From Haloarcula sp. CBA1129 (lineage in GTDB: Archaea > Halobacteriota > Halobacteria > Halobacteriales > Haloarculaceae), in contig NZ_RKSM01000001.1 of assembly GCF_008729015.1 (NCBI RefSeq), positions 434,001-498,000 on the forward strand: a stretch of 64,000 bases of DNA, written 5' to 3'. The translations under genes were made by a program, and so were the position numbers. Under the pieces are notes generated by a model, which worked only from the letters and a program-made list of their open reading frames with translations, was not told where the DNA came from and searched no databases. Shown in pieces: positions 9,124 to 16,635 of the stretch; position 1 is the stretch's first letter, and the number at the start of each line of letters is the position of its first letter.

Positions 9124-9996
9124 ATGCCCGAAAGCCCAACGGCTGACACCAGCGCCAGCGAGCAGCTCTCCTATCGGCTCAGGAAGTGGCTGCTCCAGCG
9201 GGCTACCTCGATGGCCGACGCTGACCAGCATCAGCGAATCGCGGAGGGTGACTGGGATGTCCTGCTCGTCCTTGACGCCTGTCGGCTCGACACCTGTCGG
9301 GACGCTGTCGACTGGCCTGTCCAAGAAGTGACCACGCCAGCCAGCTGTACCCCGGACTGGCTCGCGGCTGCTGCAGATCGCGACCTGTTCGCCGGGAAGA
9401 CAGTCCTGACCGCAAATCCGCAGTATAAAAAGTTTGAGTTTGGGGCCGACTCACTGGAACACTTTTGGCAGAGCCACTGGGATGAACGACGCCAGACCGT
9501 GCTGCCCGAACCAGTCCTCGATAGAGTTACAGAGCACGTCAGTGGGGACTCGCCACCAGTCATCGCACACCTTCAGCAACCTCACTGGCCCTACGTCGCA
9601 CGGATTGACGATGAATGGGAGCTCGCATACCCCGACCTCGGGCCGTGGATGGACGGCGACGAGGAGATAGCTGGAATGCAGGTGGCGATGGCCCGCGGGA
9701 AGATCGATGTTGAACTGGCCCAGAGTGCCTATCGCGCCTCGGTTCGGAGCATCTGGCGGACGCTACTTCCGGCTATCGAATCGTGGGTTACCGACGGTCA
9801 CACCGTCGTCATCACCGCTGACCATGGGGAGGTTTTCGGCCGACTCGCCGACGCAACGATGTACGAACACCCTTGTAAGGTTGGGATCCGACCGCTGACG
9901 GCCGTCCCATGGGTCGAGTTCGATCCTTCTCAGCCTGAGGCGGTTGATGACGGGACTGTCCAAGACCGCTTGGAAGCGCTGGGCTATGCCGAGTAG
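9124..9996 (+). CDS. Alkaline phosphatase-superfamily protein 3, short form
   Basis: A 290-residue protein with a compact alkaline-phosphatase/sulfatase core. The first metal ligand is Asp51 in LLVLDACRLD and the second cluster is VVITADHGEVFG. The likely active-site loop is PASCTPDW (residues 73-79). It contains C-T-P but the Arg of C-x-P-x-R is Trp, so it should not be read as a formylglycine sulfatase; Ser74 or Thr76 may be the nucleophile. A HLQQPHWPYV segment corresponds to the substrate-side loop of its neighbours. No signal peptide. It ends QDRLEALGYAE, the tail shared by all five superfamily members here. First gene of a plus-strand series of three such genes plus a GT4. Confidence 0.75.
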   Translation: MPESPTADTSASEQLSYRLRKWLLQRATSMADADQHQRIAEGDWDVLLVLDACRLDTCRDAVDWPVQEVTTPASCTPDWLAAAADRDLFAGKTVLTANPQYKKFEFGADSLEHFWQSHWDERRQTVLPEPVLDRVTEHVSGDSPPVIAHLQQPHWPYVARIDDEWELAYPDLGPWMDGDEEIAGMQVAMARGKIDVELAQSAYRASVRSIWRTLLPAIESWVTDGHTVVITADHGEVFGRLADATMYEHPCKVGIRPLTAVPWVEFDPSQPEAVDDGTVQDRLEALGYAE

Positions 9997-10044
9997 CCGA
10001 AGTAGACAAGTATTAAACGGACGCGTAGCCGAGATGAAATAATC

Positions 10045-11013
10045 ATGGTGCTGGTCGTCATAGGTATCGACGCGCTGGACCCGGAGCTAGTAGACCCCGC
10101 GGACCATCCAAACCTCACGCTCGACAGCTACCGGGCCATAGAGACGATAGACAGCGTCGAGGGGGAGCCAAGTACCCACGAGCTATGGCCGACGATTATC
10201 ACTGGGCTCACCCCCAAAGAGCACGGGCTTGTGCTTGACGATGGCGTGGCCTGGGAGAACCCACTTTTGCGGTACGGCAGCGCTGCCGCGAAGTATCTGC
10301 TGCCTGACGGCCTCCAGACCAGAATCGGTGCGTGGCTCCTCAACAACACCGGCGAGGATGCCTTCCGTGTGCCAGCGACCTACTACGAGACAGAAGGGCT
10401 CTCGACGGTCTTCGATGGGTACGAGGCGGCAACAATCGGTATCCCGAACTACGTCGTCGATCCGGAGACCGAGGACCGGGAGCACAGCCTCCGGCGGAAT
10501 CTAGGGGACCTGTTTGAACGCGATGGGAGCGCCCCGGGCGGACACACCTCAGCCGACCCTGCAACATTCTACGAGCAGTGTCTGGAGATGTCGATGGTTC
10601 GTCTTGCCCGGGCACGCAGAGCACTCCGAGGCGGTCGGCAAGAACTCGTATTCGCTTACACGAGCGGACTTGACCTCATCGGCCACGTCTCCTACGACCA
10701 CCCGAAACTCCAGCGGCAGGCCTACGACGAACTCGACGAGTTCGTTGGTGAGCTGGTTGAGGACCTCCGCAAGGAGGACGAACTTTTGCTGGTGAGCGAC
10801 CACGGGCTTCAGGACGGCGTCCACACCCATGAGGCAATGGTCGCAGCCACATCGCCGCGTCTCGTCGAGGATATCGGGAGTGTCCTCGACGTTCGAGGAG
10901 CCATTGAGACCGAACTGGATCGGCACGACCACAGTGGCTCCGGCGGCGAGTCGCTCTCGATGGGCGACAACGACGCGGTGATGTCCCAACTTGAAAACCT
11001 CGGCTACATGTAG
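10045..11013 (+). CDS. Alkaline phosphatase-superfamily protein 4 (phosphodiesterase/nucleotide pyrophosphatase-like)
   Basis: A 322-residue soluble protein that resembles the type I phosphodiesterase branch more than arylsulfatases. Asp9 in VIGIDALDP is the first metal ligand. The loop STHELWPTIITGLTPKEHG carries Thr44 at the nucleophile position, and LLVSDHGLQDGVHTHE gives the later metal cluster. It ends SQLENLGYM. A tattaaa box at 10011-10017 about 30 bases before the ATG suggests its own promoter, so it can be expressed apart from the gene 48 bases upstream. The substrate is unknown; its placement among glycosyltransferases points to glycan or glycolipid processing. Confidence 0.74.
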   Translation: MVLVVIGIDALDPELVDPADHPNLTLDSYRAIETIDSVEGEPSTHELWPTIITGLTPKEHGLVLDDGVAWENPLLRYGSAAAKYLLPDGLQTRIGAWLLNNTGEDAFRVPATYYETEGLSTVFDGYEAATIGIPNYVVDPETEDREHSLRRNLGDLFERDGSAPGGHTSADPATFYEQCLEMSMVRLARARRALRGGRQELVFAYTSGLDLIGHVSYDHPKLQRQAYDELDEFVGELVEDLRKEDELLLVSDHGLQDGVHTHEAMVAATSPRLVEDIGSVLDVRGAIETELDRHDHSGSGGESLSMGDNDAVMSQLENLGYM

Positions 11014-11028
11014 ACCGTCGTAGTGGGA

Positions 11029-11034
11029 TTTATA
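11029..11034 (+). promoter_or_regulatory. TATA-like box for the sulfatase-like gene at 11059
   Basis: TTTATA lies 25-30 bases before the ATG at 11059, the spacing typical of a leaderless haloarchaeal transcript. It supports that ATG over an in-frame TTG at 11053. Confidence 0.5.
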
Positions 11035-11058
11035 CTGGTGACGTGATTCCCGTTGAGT

Positions 11059-12393
11059 ATGACCAGCATTGCCCTCGTCGTACTGGACACCCTCCGAAAG
11101 GACGCCTTCGACAGACACTTCGAGTGGCTTCCGGGAACCACCTTCGAGCACGCATATGCGCCGGGTCACTACACCGTTCCGTCACATGCTTCGCTGTTTA
11201 CCGGGCTCTATCCGATCGAGACCGGCACGAACGCTAATTCCCACCAGTTCACCCCGCCCCACCCCCCATTGGCCCGTCGACTTCAGGCGGAGGGGCTGGA
11301 TACCCACGCTTTCAGTGCAAACGTCCAGATCTCCCGGCAGTTCGGCTGGGACAGAGGATTCGACAGCTACAGCGGCTCTTGGAACTCAAAACATGCCAAC
11401 GCGGTCGACGACATTTTCGAGTGGAATGCGTTCATCCGGGAACACCGCGACGAGGGACCACAGCGCTATCTCAAAGCACTGTGGGCGTGTGTCTCCGGTG
11501 ACTGCGACACGGTCCCGAGTCTCAAACACGGGCTGGAGATCAAATACCGGACACACACTGTGTCTGACTCCGGGGCACAGGAGGCGCTCTCGCACGTTCG
11601 CGGCACCAACTTCGCGGACGACGCCTTCCTCTTCATGAACCTGATGGAGGCCCACGGGCCGTACAGACCGCCTGAAGAGCACCGTACGGTAGAGTTTGAG
11701 GAGATGCCCGGGTTTGCAGAGTCCGTCCAGGAGGAGCCGGTCGACGAGGAGTATGCAGAGACCATCCGGCAGGCCTACCGCGACTCGGTGCGGTATCTAT
11801 CCGAGAGGTATGAGGAGATATTCACGGAACTCAGCAACAAGTTCGACTACGTGATCACGCTAGCCGACCACGGGGAAAACCTCGGCGAGAAGGGAATCTG
11901 GGGTCACGGGCTGGGCCTCTACCCAGAACTGACTCATGTCCCGCTGTCAATCTGGGGAATGGACGGCGAGGAGACGCGCGATGAGGTTGTCAGCCTCATC
12001 GATGTCCACCGGACGATACTGGCGATGGTCGGTATCGGGGACAGCGAGTATGAGGGTCGCGGGCGGGACCTCCGGTCGCCTGTGAATCATGAGCCGCAGT
12101 TGACGGAGTACCTCGGCCTGAACATGTGGCGCGAACGGAAGCTGGAAGCGGCCGGACAATCCAGCGAGTTCTCGACGTACGACCGGAAGCTGTACGGCAT
12201 CGCTACGGCCGAAAACTACTACGGGTACGAAGACTTTGACGGGGAGTTCGTCGAATCCGGGTCGAGCACTCTCGAAACTCCCCGCGACCGGATGGACGAA
12301 CTGGTCGACGACCTCGATTATCTGGAGGGCACCGGTGATGTCGATGTCTCGGACTCGGTAATGGAGAGTCTCGAGGACTTGGGCTACGCCTGA
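11059..12393 (+). CDS. Alkaline phosphatase-superfamily (sulfatase-like) protein 5, T-x-P-S-H loop
   Basis: A 444-residue soluble protein starting MTSIALVVLD. Asp10 is the first metal ligand and TLADHGENLGE carries the second cluster. The active-site loop aligns residue for residue with the sulfatase signature: HAYAPGHYTVPSHASLFTG has Thr39 for the Cys and His43 for the Arg. NLMEAHGPYRPP matches the HxPY loop of its neighbours. It ends MESLEDLGYA. The loop argues for Thr-based phospho- or sulfo-group chemistry rather than formylglycine hydrolysis. A TATA-like box at 11029-11034 supports the start at 11059. The GT4 gene follows after 42 bases. Confidence 0.84.
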   Translation: MTSIALVVLDTLRKDAFDRHFEWLPGTTFEHAYAPGHYTVPSHASLFTGLYPIETGTNANSHQFTPPHPPLARRLQAEGLDTHAFSANVQISRQFGWDRGFDSYSGSWNSKHANAVDDIFEWNAFIREHRDEGPQRYLKALWACVSGDCDTVPSLKHGLEIKYRTHTVSDSGAQEALSHVRGTNFADDAFLFMNLMEAHGPYRPPEEHRTVEFEEMPGFAESVQEEPVDEEYAETIRQAYRDSVRYLSERYEEIFTELSNKFDYVITLADHGENLGEKGIWGHGLGLYPELTHVPLSIWGMDGEETRDEVVSLIDVHRTILAMVGIGDSEYEGRGRDLRSPVNHEPQLTEYLGLNMWRERKLEAAGQSSEFSTYDRKLYGIATAENYYGYEDFDGEFVESGSSTLETPRDRMDELVDDLDYLEGTGDVDVSDSVMESLEDLGYA

Positions 12394-12435
12394 GGTCGCA
12401 ACCGTTTTCACCGGCCTCAGTGAAGGCTAGTCACC

Positions 12436-13533
12436 GTGGCTTCGTTGGATATCTGCTTCGTGGTGAACGCGGTCGGCGAAGGGAGTATCCCGGCGGAGAT
12501 TGCGACGGCAGTGACACGACATACTGACCACACCGTCGACATCTTGACTTGGTTCGGCTCGGGACAGTTCGCTGGCAAGGAGCTATTGGATGTCCGGTCC
12601 CTCAACGCGCCGGACACAGCGCTTGGTATAGATTCGGCGACGTACCGCCGCGCTGCGAGCATTCTCTCCGAGTACGACCTGATTCAGGCCCACCACAACC
12701 ACTCTGCGGCCTTCACGAAGATCATCGCACGTCAGGTCGATGTGCCGGTCGTTTCCCGTGAGGGAAATACTCGCGATGGGTTCACCCGGAAGGGGCGGAT
12801 AGCCAACGGTATCACTAATCCGCTTGCCACACGTGTCGTCTGTATCTCCGATAGCGTCTACCGATCGTTCACCCGCTGGGAGCGGGCGATACTTCGCAAA
12901 GAAAAGGTTCGGCGAATCCCGAACGGCGTCCACTTAGACCGCATAGATGAGACTGCACCCGCACTACCGAACGGCGCCAACTTCACGGACGGCGCTTTCC
13001 TCGTTGGCAACGCAGCCATGCTACACGAACAGAAAGCCCAAGACACGTTAATCCGGGCTGTCGCAAGGCTGAATGAGCGGGCGGACCGACCCGTGGAACT
13101 CGCTATCTGCGGCGACGGACCCGAACGATCACGTCTGGAATCCCTTGCCGAGACACTCGGCATTCCATCGCGGGTCCACTTCGCTGGTCTGGTTGAGCGT
13201 CGGGCCGTCTACGCAATGGCAAAAGCAGCTGATGCCTTCGCGATGCCGTCCCGCTGGGAAGGGTTCTGCTCAGCCGTCGCTGAGGCGCTGGCTGCGGAAA
13301 CCGCAACGGTTCTCTCGGATATCGACACGTTTAGAGAGCTGTACGATGGCGCGGCGCTGTATCATGAGGTTGATGATGTCGATGGCCTCACGAACTGTCT
13401 GGGTCTGTTGCTGTCGGACGAATCACGTCGCGAGTCACTATCACGAGCAGGGCGCGACTTGGTCGAAGAAAAGTATACTATCAAAGCTATCGCTGGGCAG
13501 TACGGCGCACTGTACGACGACATTGCCGGGTAG
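12436..13533 (+). CDS. Family 4 glycosyltransferase (GT-B fold)
   Basis: A 365-residue enzyme with the GT4 layout: an N-terminal acceptor domain (HHNHSAAFTKIIARQVDVPVVS) and a C-terminal nucleotide-sugar domain with VGNAAMLHEQKAQDTLIRA, LAICGDGPERSRLE and the E-x7-E motif SRWEGFCSAVAEALAAE. The start is GTG at 12436; no in-frame ATG lies close by. It has no membrane helix, so it works at the cytoplasmic face. It closes the plus-strand run of three superfamily phosphatase/sulfatase-like genes, and ends two bases before the convergent TrmB gene. The donor sugar is not predictable. Confidence 0.82.
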   Translation: MASLDICFVVNAVGEGSIPAEIATAVTRHTDHTVDILTWFGSGQFAGKELLDVRSLNAPDTALGIDSATYRRAASILSEYDLIQAHHNHSAAFTKIIARQVDVPVVSREGNTRDGFTRKGRIANGITNPLATRVVCISDSVYRSFTRWERAILRKEKVRRIPNGVHLDRIDETAPALPNGANFTDGAFLVGNAAMLHEQKAQDTLIRAVARLNERADRPVELAICGDGPERSRLESLAETLGIPSRVHFAGLVERRAVYAMAKAADAFAMPSRWEGFCSAVAEALAAETATVLSDIDTFRELYDGAALYHEVDDVDGLTNCLGLLLSDESRRESLSRAGRDLVEEKYTIKAIAGQYGALYDDIAG

Positions 13534-13535
13534 TC

Positions 13536-14378
13536 TCAGTTTGGCTGCCGAACACTCTCATACTCCCAGATCAGATCGAAGTACCGCTTCATCCCGGCGA
13601 CGAATGACCCGTTGTCTGTAATCGCGGCTTGGCGCATGTGGTTGGGAACGTCCGGTTCCTCGACCAGCAGAATCGCCTCGCCGCTGTCGTAGTCCATGCT
13701 CGGGTCGACGAGCGTGCCGCGCCAAGGGAGTTTCTCTGTGCTGAACCGCAGGTCGATTGCGGGATATTCCTCTTTCAGCCGGTCGACGATGTCGGCCTGG
13801 ACAGCAGCCTTCTTCGCTGGGAGTGCATCGGGATGCAAGAAGAGCACGCTGACATCGATGCCACGGTCGAGGGCGTCTTCGAGGGCGCGCTCGACGCTGT
13901 CGAGGTAGGCAAAACTGTTGGTGATAACTCGTAGCGTCTCGTCGGCGTCGTCGTACAGCCGTCTAGTTTCGCGTTCGCTCGGTTCGCCCACGTCGACGAC
14001 GTGGAACAGTTCGGCCGTCGGCGAGATGTCTTCGCTGGCGCGTTCGAATTGCGGTTCATACTCGGCGAGGAAGACATCGCGGTAGGAATCGATGTCTGCG
14101 GAGAACGACTCGTATGATTGCCTGCGGTTTTCGACGGCCCGTTCGAGAATTTTGCTGGGGGATTTCGGCTGGTACTCCTTGGGCCGACCGGGAATTACCT
14201 TGATGAAGCCGCGGTCGGACAGCGACTCCAGCACGCCGTAGACGCGAGCCTTCGGGATGCCGCTCGCTTCCGCGAGATTCGGAGCCGTCGTTCGGCCGAG
14301 CGAGAGCAACTGTTCCAGTGCCGTCGCCTCGTATTCGGTGAGCCCAACTAAGTCGAACACGTCCGCGGGGTCGCTCAT
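13536..14378 (-). CDS. TrmB-family transcriptional regulator
   Basis: A 280-residue regulator. Residues about 10-80 form a winged helix typical of TrmB (LTEYEATALEQLLSLGRTTAPNLAEASGIPKARVYGVLESL). A linker and a C-terminal domain (LRVITNSFAYLDSVERALEDALDRGIDVSVLFL) of the phospholipase-D-like effector type seen in haloarchaeal TrmB proteins follow. TrmB proteins usually bind sugars and control sugar uptake or metabolism. The position between two glycosyltransferase genes suggests glycosylation control, which is inference. A TATA-like ttttata at about 14399-14405 lies 21-27 bases before the ATG at 14378. Divergent from a tiny CxC protein and AglJ. Confidence 0.85.
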   Translation of the reverse strand: MSDPADVFDLVGLTEYEATALEQLLSLGRTTAPNLAEASGIPKARVYGVLESLSDRGFIKVIPGRPKEYQPKSPSKILERAVENRRQSYESFSADIDSYRDVFLAEYEPQFERASEDISPTAELFHVVDVGEPSERETRRLYDDADETLRVITNSFAYLDSVERALEDALDRGIDVSVLFLHPDALPAKKAAVQADIVDRLKEEYPAIDLRFSTEKLPWRGTLVDPSMDYDSGEAILLVEEPDVPNHMRQAAITDNGSFVAGMKRYFDLIWEYESVRQPN

Positions 14379-14451
14379 ACACGCTCATGAGCAGGAGGGG
14401 TATAAAACGCGTCGCCCGCCGCCCAAATCTATTAGTGGGTGGCGGCGAGTA

Positions 14452-14472
14452 GTTACTCGCAGAGTGAGTAAC
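14452..14472. promoter_or_regulatory. Inverted repeat abutting the start of the small CxC gene
   Basis: GTTACTC (14452-14458) and GAGTAAC (14466-14472) form 7-base arms around a 7-base spacer, ending right before the ATG at 14473. An overlapping palindrome GAGTA-GT-TACTC spans 14447-14458. It could be an operator (TrmB is divergent) or an mRNA hairpin at the start codon. Confidence 0.45.
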
Positions 14473-14580
14473 ATGACTACGTCATCCCAGACTGAGGAAG
14501 ACGATCACATGGCAGACATCGAAGACGGCTGTGGCTGTGCGGAGGTCTGGGAGCACATGAGCGAGCAGCGCAACGACTGA
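14473..14580 (+). CDS. Small acidic CxC protein (35 aa), unknown function
   Basis: A 35-residue open frame beginning MTTSSQTEEDDHMADIEDG and continuing CGCAEVWEHMSEQRND. It is strongly acidic and holds two Cys in C-G-C plus two His, which could hold a metal only as part of a dimer or a larger complex. Codon use is haloarchaeal, and a start-adjacent inverted repeat suggests regulation. An in-frame ATG at residue 12 gives a 24-residue alternative. I do not know a function; its place between TrmB and the AglJ-like gene may be incidental. Confidence 0.6.
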   Translation: MTTSSQTEEDDHMADIEDGCGCAEVWEHMSEQRND

Positions 14581-14727
14581 GACAGTTTGTTGTCGGCTAG
14601 TCCCGGCTGTCATCAGCTAGTCCCCCAGTCACCGCTGCTTCACCGACGACCGGCGGGAAGCTGGAACGAACATCCGCCCGCGGCCAGACCCGCATTTATT
14701 TGCCTTCGCGTGGCTGACGTTGAGTCG

Positions 14728-15774
14728 ATGGCCGACCGAGACGACGTCTGTATACTGTTGCCGACATTCAACGAGGCTGAGACTATCGAGTCGGTCGTGT
14801 CCGGGTTCCGTGAGCAGGGCTTCGACAACGTCCTCGTCATCGACGGCGGGTCGACCGATAAGACACAGGAAGTCGCCGAATCAGCCGGTGCACGGGTCGT
14901 CGAACAGTCCGGCTCGGGGAAGGGGCAGGCCGTCAGAGAGGCGGTGGCGCGCCACATCGAGCAGCCGTACGTCCTGATGGCTGACGGCGACGCGACATAT
15001 CGGCCCGACGAGGCAGACCGGTTGCTCGAACCGCTGCTCTCGGGACAGGCCGCACACGTCATCGGAAACCGCTTTGCGGATATGCAGCCCGGCGCGATGA
15101 CGAAACTCAACCAGATCGGCAACCGTATCATCAATAGTGCCTTCGAAACGATCCACGGACGGGACCTCACTGATATCCTCTCGGGGTATCGTGCGTTTAC
15201 GCGGCAGTCGTTCCAGCGGAGTTCGCTGACGGCGTCGGGCTTCGGTATCGAGACCGAGATGGCTGTCGAGTGTGTCAAACACAACATCTCGACGGCGGTG
15301 GTGCCGATCACCTATCTGCCCCGGCCCGACGAGTCCGATACGAACCTCCGCCCGTTCCGGGACGGCGCAACGATTATCCTGACGCTGTACCAGATGGCAA
15401 AGACCAACAATCCGCTCTTTTACTTCGGGAGCGTCGGCCTCGGGAGCACTGTGGTCGGGTTCCTGCTCGGAGCGTACGTGGCCTACGACTGGGTTGTCAA
15501 CAGCATCTCACACGAGGTGATAGCCGTTATCGGCTCGTTCGCTATTCTGCTGGGGATCCAACTTCTCATGTTCGGTGTCCTCTCAGATATGCTCGTGGCG
15601 GTGAACCGCGAGCAGACGCGCCGGTTGGAGGACATCGCTGTCCAACTCACACACGAGAGCCCCAATCAGCCGGCGGATGTGTTCGATGACCAGCAGACCG
15701 GCGACGCGGAAGGCACCGAGGAGAGCGACAGCGGGACAGAGCCGGCGGTATCTCCGCGTCAGCCCGACAAATAG
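14728..15774 (+). CDS. aglJ: AglJ-like dolichyl-phosphate hexosyltransferase (GT2, DPM1-like with C-terminal membrane helices)
   Basis: A 348-residue enzyme that should charge dolichol phosphate with the first sugar of the N-glycan. The DPM1-type GT-A domain shows ILLPTFNEAETIESVV, VLVIDGGSTDKT and the acidic motif LMADGDATY. GNRFADMQPGAMTKLNQIGNRI and DILSGYRAFTR follow, all typical of haloarchaeal AglJ. Two hydrophobic helices lie near 230-255 and 265-290, then a polar acidic tail. The ATG at 14728 is preferred: catttattt at about 14692-14700 sits 28-36 bases ahead, while the longer open frame from 14587 lacks recognisable sequence. It ends one base before the convergent small gene. Confidence 0.78.
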   Translation: MADRDDVCILLPTFNEAETIESVVSGFREQGFDNVLVIDGGSTDKTQEVAESAGARVVEQSGSGKGQAVREAVARHIEQPYVLMADGDATYRPDEADRLLEPLLSGQAAHVIGNRFADMQPGAMTKLNQIGNRIINSAFETIHGRDLTDILSGYRAFTRQSFQRSSLTASGFGIETEMAVECVKHNISTAVVPITYLPRPDESDTNLRPFRDGATIILTLYQMAKTNNPLFYFGSVGLGSTVVGFLLGAYVAYDWVVNSISHEVIAVIGSFAILLGIQLLMFGVLSDMLVAVNREQTRRLEDIAVQLTHESPNQPADVFDDQQTGDAEGTEESDSGTEPAVSPRQPDK

Positions 15775-15775
15775 C

Positions 15776-16102
15776 TCAGAACGGGACCAACGCGCGCAGC
15801 TGGGAGAGAAGACTGTTTCTGGTGGCTTCCCGTTTCCGTTCGAAGATCGGATGGAGGTCGTTGAGTAGCTCCTGTTCGTTGTCGAACTCCGTGGCGTTCG
15901 TCTCCTCAAGCGCCTCGGCGACGGTCATCGAGTGGCCCGACGCGTCGAAGGGTACTGCGATGTGGCCGGCGGCGTCCCGGACCTCTCTCGTGGTCGCGGG
16001 ATACTCGATGTCCACGTCCGACAGGCGGGCGTCGAGTGCCGCGATACCGAACTCGATGACGTCTGGCTCGTCGCTGTTATCGGCTGGTGGCCGTACTCCC
16101 AT
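15776..16102 (-). CDS. Conserved haloarchaeal small protein (DUF5789-like)
   Basis: A 108-residue acidic soluble protein. The stretch IEYPATTREVRDAAGHIAVPFDASGHSMTVAEALEE resembles the haloarchaeal DUF5789 type, in which a helical segment surrounds a 'YPAT...EV' motif; this assignment is from memory. No catalytic residues or membrane segments are seen. It converges on the AglJ-like gene and is followed upstream by an HxlR gene on the same strand. Function unknown. Confidence 0.65.
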   Translation of the reverse strand: MGVRPPADNSDEPDVIEFGIAALDARLSDVDIEYPATTREVRDAAGHIAVPFDASGHSMTVAEALEETNATEFDNEQELLNDLHPIFERKREATRNSLLSQLRALVPF

Positions 16103-16147
16103 TGGTAAAGCGATGGGGCCGGGGGATAGAAAAGTCTGCGTTGTCGG

Positions 16148-16498
16148 TTAGCTCTGGCAGCCGGCCAGCCACTCCTCGGCCCAGTCCTCGATCTCGTCGA
16201 ACACCGGACAGAGCGATTCCCCCTTGGGGGTGAGCTGGTAGTACGTCGCGACCGGGGCGTCCTCTTCTAGGCGACGGTCGACGAAGTCCATCTCCTGAAG
16301 GTCATCGAGGACCCGCGAGAGGGTTCGAGAGCTGGCGTCGGTGGCGCGTTTGAGCTCGTTGAACCGCTGTTCGCCGTTCTGGAGTTCGTGGAGCACGACT
16401 AGTCGCCAGCGCGACCCGATCTGTTCCAGCGATTCGATGACGGCACACGGCCCGCTCTCTTCCTCTTCCTCAGCGGCAGTGAATACTTCAGATGACAT
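16148..16498 (-). CDS. HxlR-family winged-helix transcriptional regulator
   Basis: A 116-residue regulator. After an acidic N-terminus it shows the HxlR core: CAVIESLEQIGSRWRLVVLHELQNGEQRFNELKRATDASSRTLSRVLDDLQEMDFVDRR, then a wing and YYQLTPKGESLCPVFDEIEDWAEEW. HxlR proteins bind as dimers and often respond to redox or electrophile stress through Cys; Cys18 and Cys114 are present here. It is divergent from a DoxX gene, a pairing often seen in haloarchaea, and a palindrome lies between them. Confidence 0.88.
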   Translation of the reverse strand: MSSEVFTAAEEEEESGPCAVIESLEQIGSRWRLVVLHELQNGEQRFNELKRATDASSRTLSRVLDDLQEMDFVDRRLEEDAPVATYYQLTPKGESLCPVFDEIEDWAEEWLAGCQS

Positions 16499-16540
16499 CG
16501 ATGCTACCTAGTATCTCTGTTGTCCGGGAACGTACAAATA

Positions 16541-16556
16541 GGTTCGGATGCGAACC
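16541..16556. promoter_or_regulatory. Palindrome, candidate HxlR operator
   Basis: GGTTCG-GATG-CGAACC is a perfect 6-base inverted repeat with a 4-base spacer. It lies 42 bases upstream of the HxlR ATG and 10 bases before a 22-codon open frame leading into doxX. The position over a divergent promoter fits a dimeric repressor site. Confidence 0.5.
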
Positions 16557-16566
16557 AAGTAACGTA

Positions 16567-16635
16567 ATGAAACTACCAATCGCGGTTCGACAGTCACGTA
16601 GCGAAACTCCCACTGCTCCGGAGGTGAGCGCCTGA
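16567..16635 (+). CDS. Putative 22-aa leader peptide coupled to the DoxX gene
   Basis: An ATG at 16567 opens a 22-codon frame (MKLPIAVRQSRSETPTAPEV then SA). Its TGA shares the A with the ATG of doxX (TGATG), and a Shine-Dalgarno-like ggaggtga lies inside its end. This layout suggests translational coupling. It may simply be part of the doxX 5' leader; no homology is known to me. Confidence 0.35.
   Translation: MKLPIAVRQSRSETPTAPEVSA

Noticed and set aside
4812-12393. Calling the five superfamily genes sulfatases
   Set aside because: The C-x-P-x-R signature needed for formylglycine is missing from all of them, so only the fold is claimed.
14587-14727. Upstream extension of the AglJ-like protein
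   Set aside because: The 47 residues are low-complexity and unlike GT2 N-termini, and a TATA-like box sits inside the extension.
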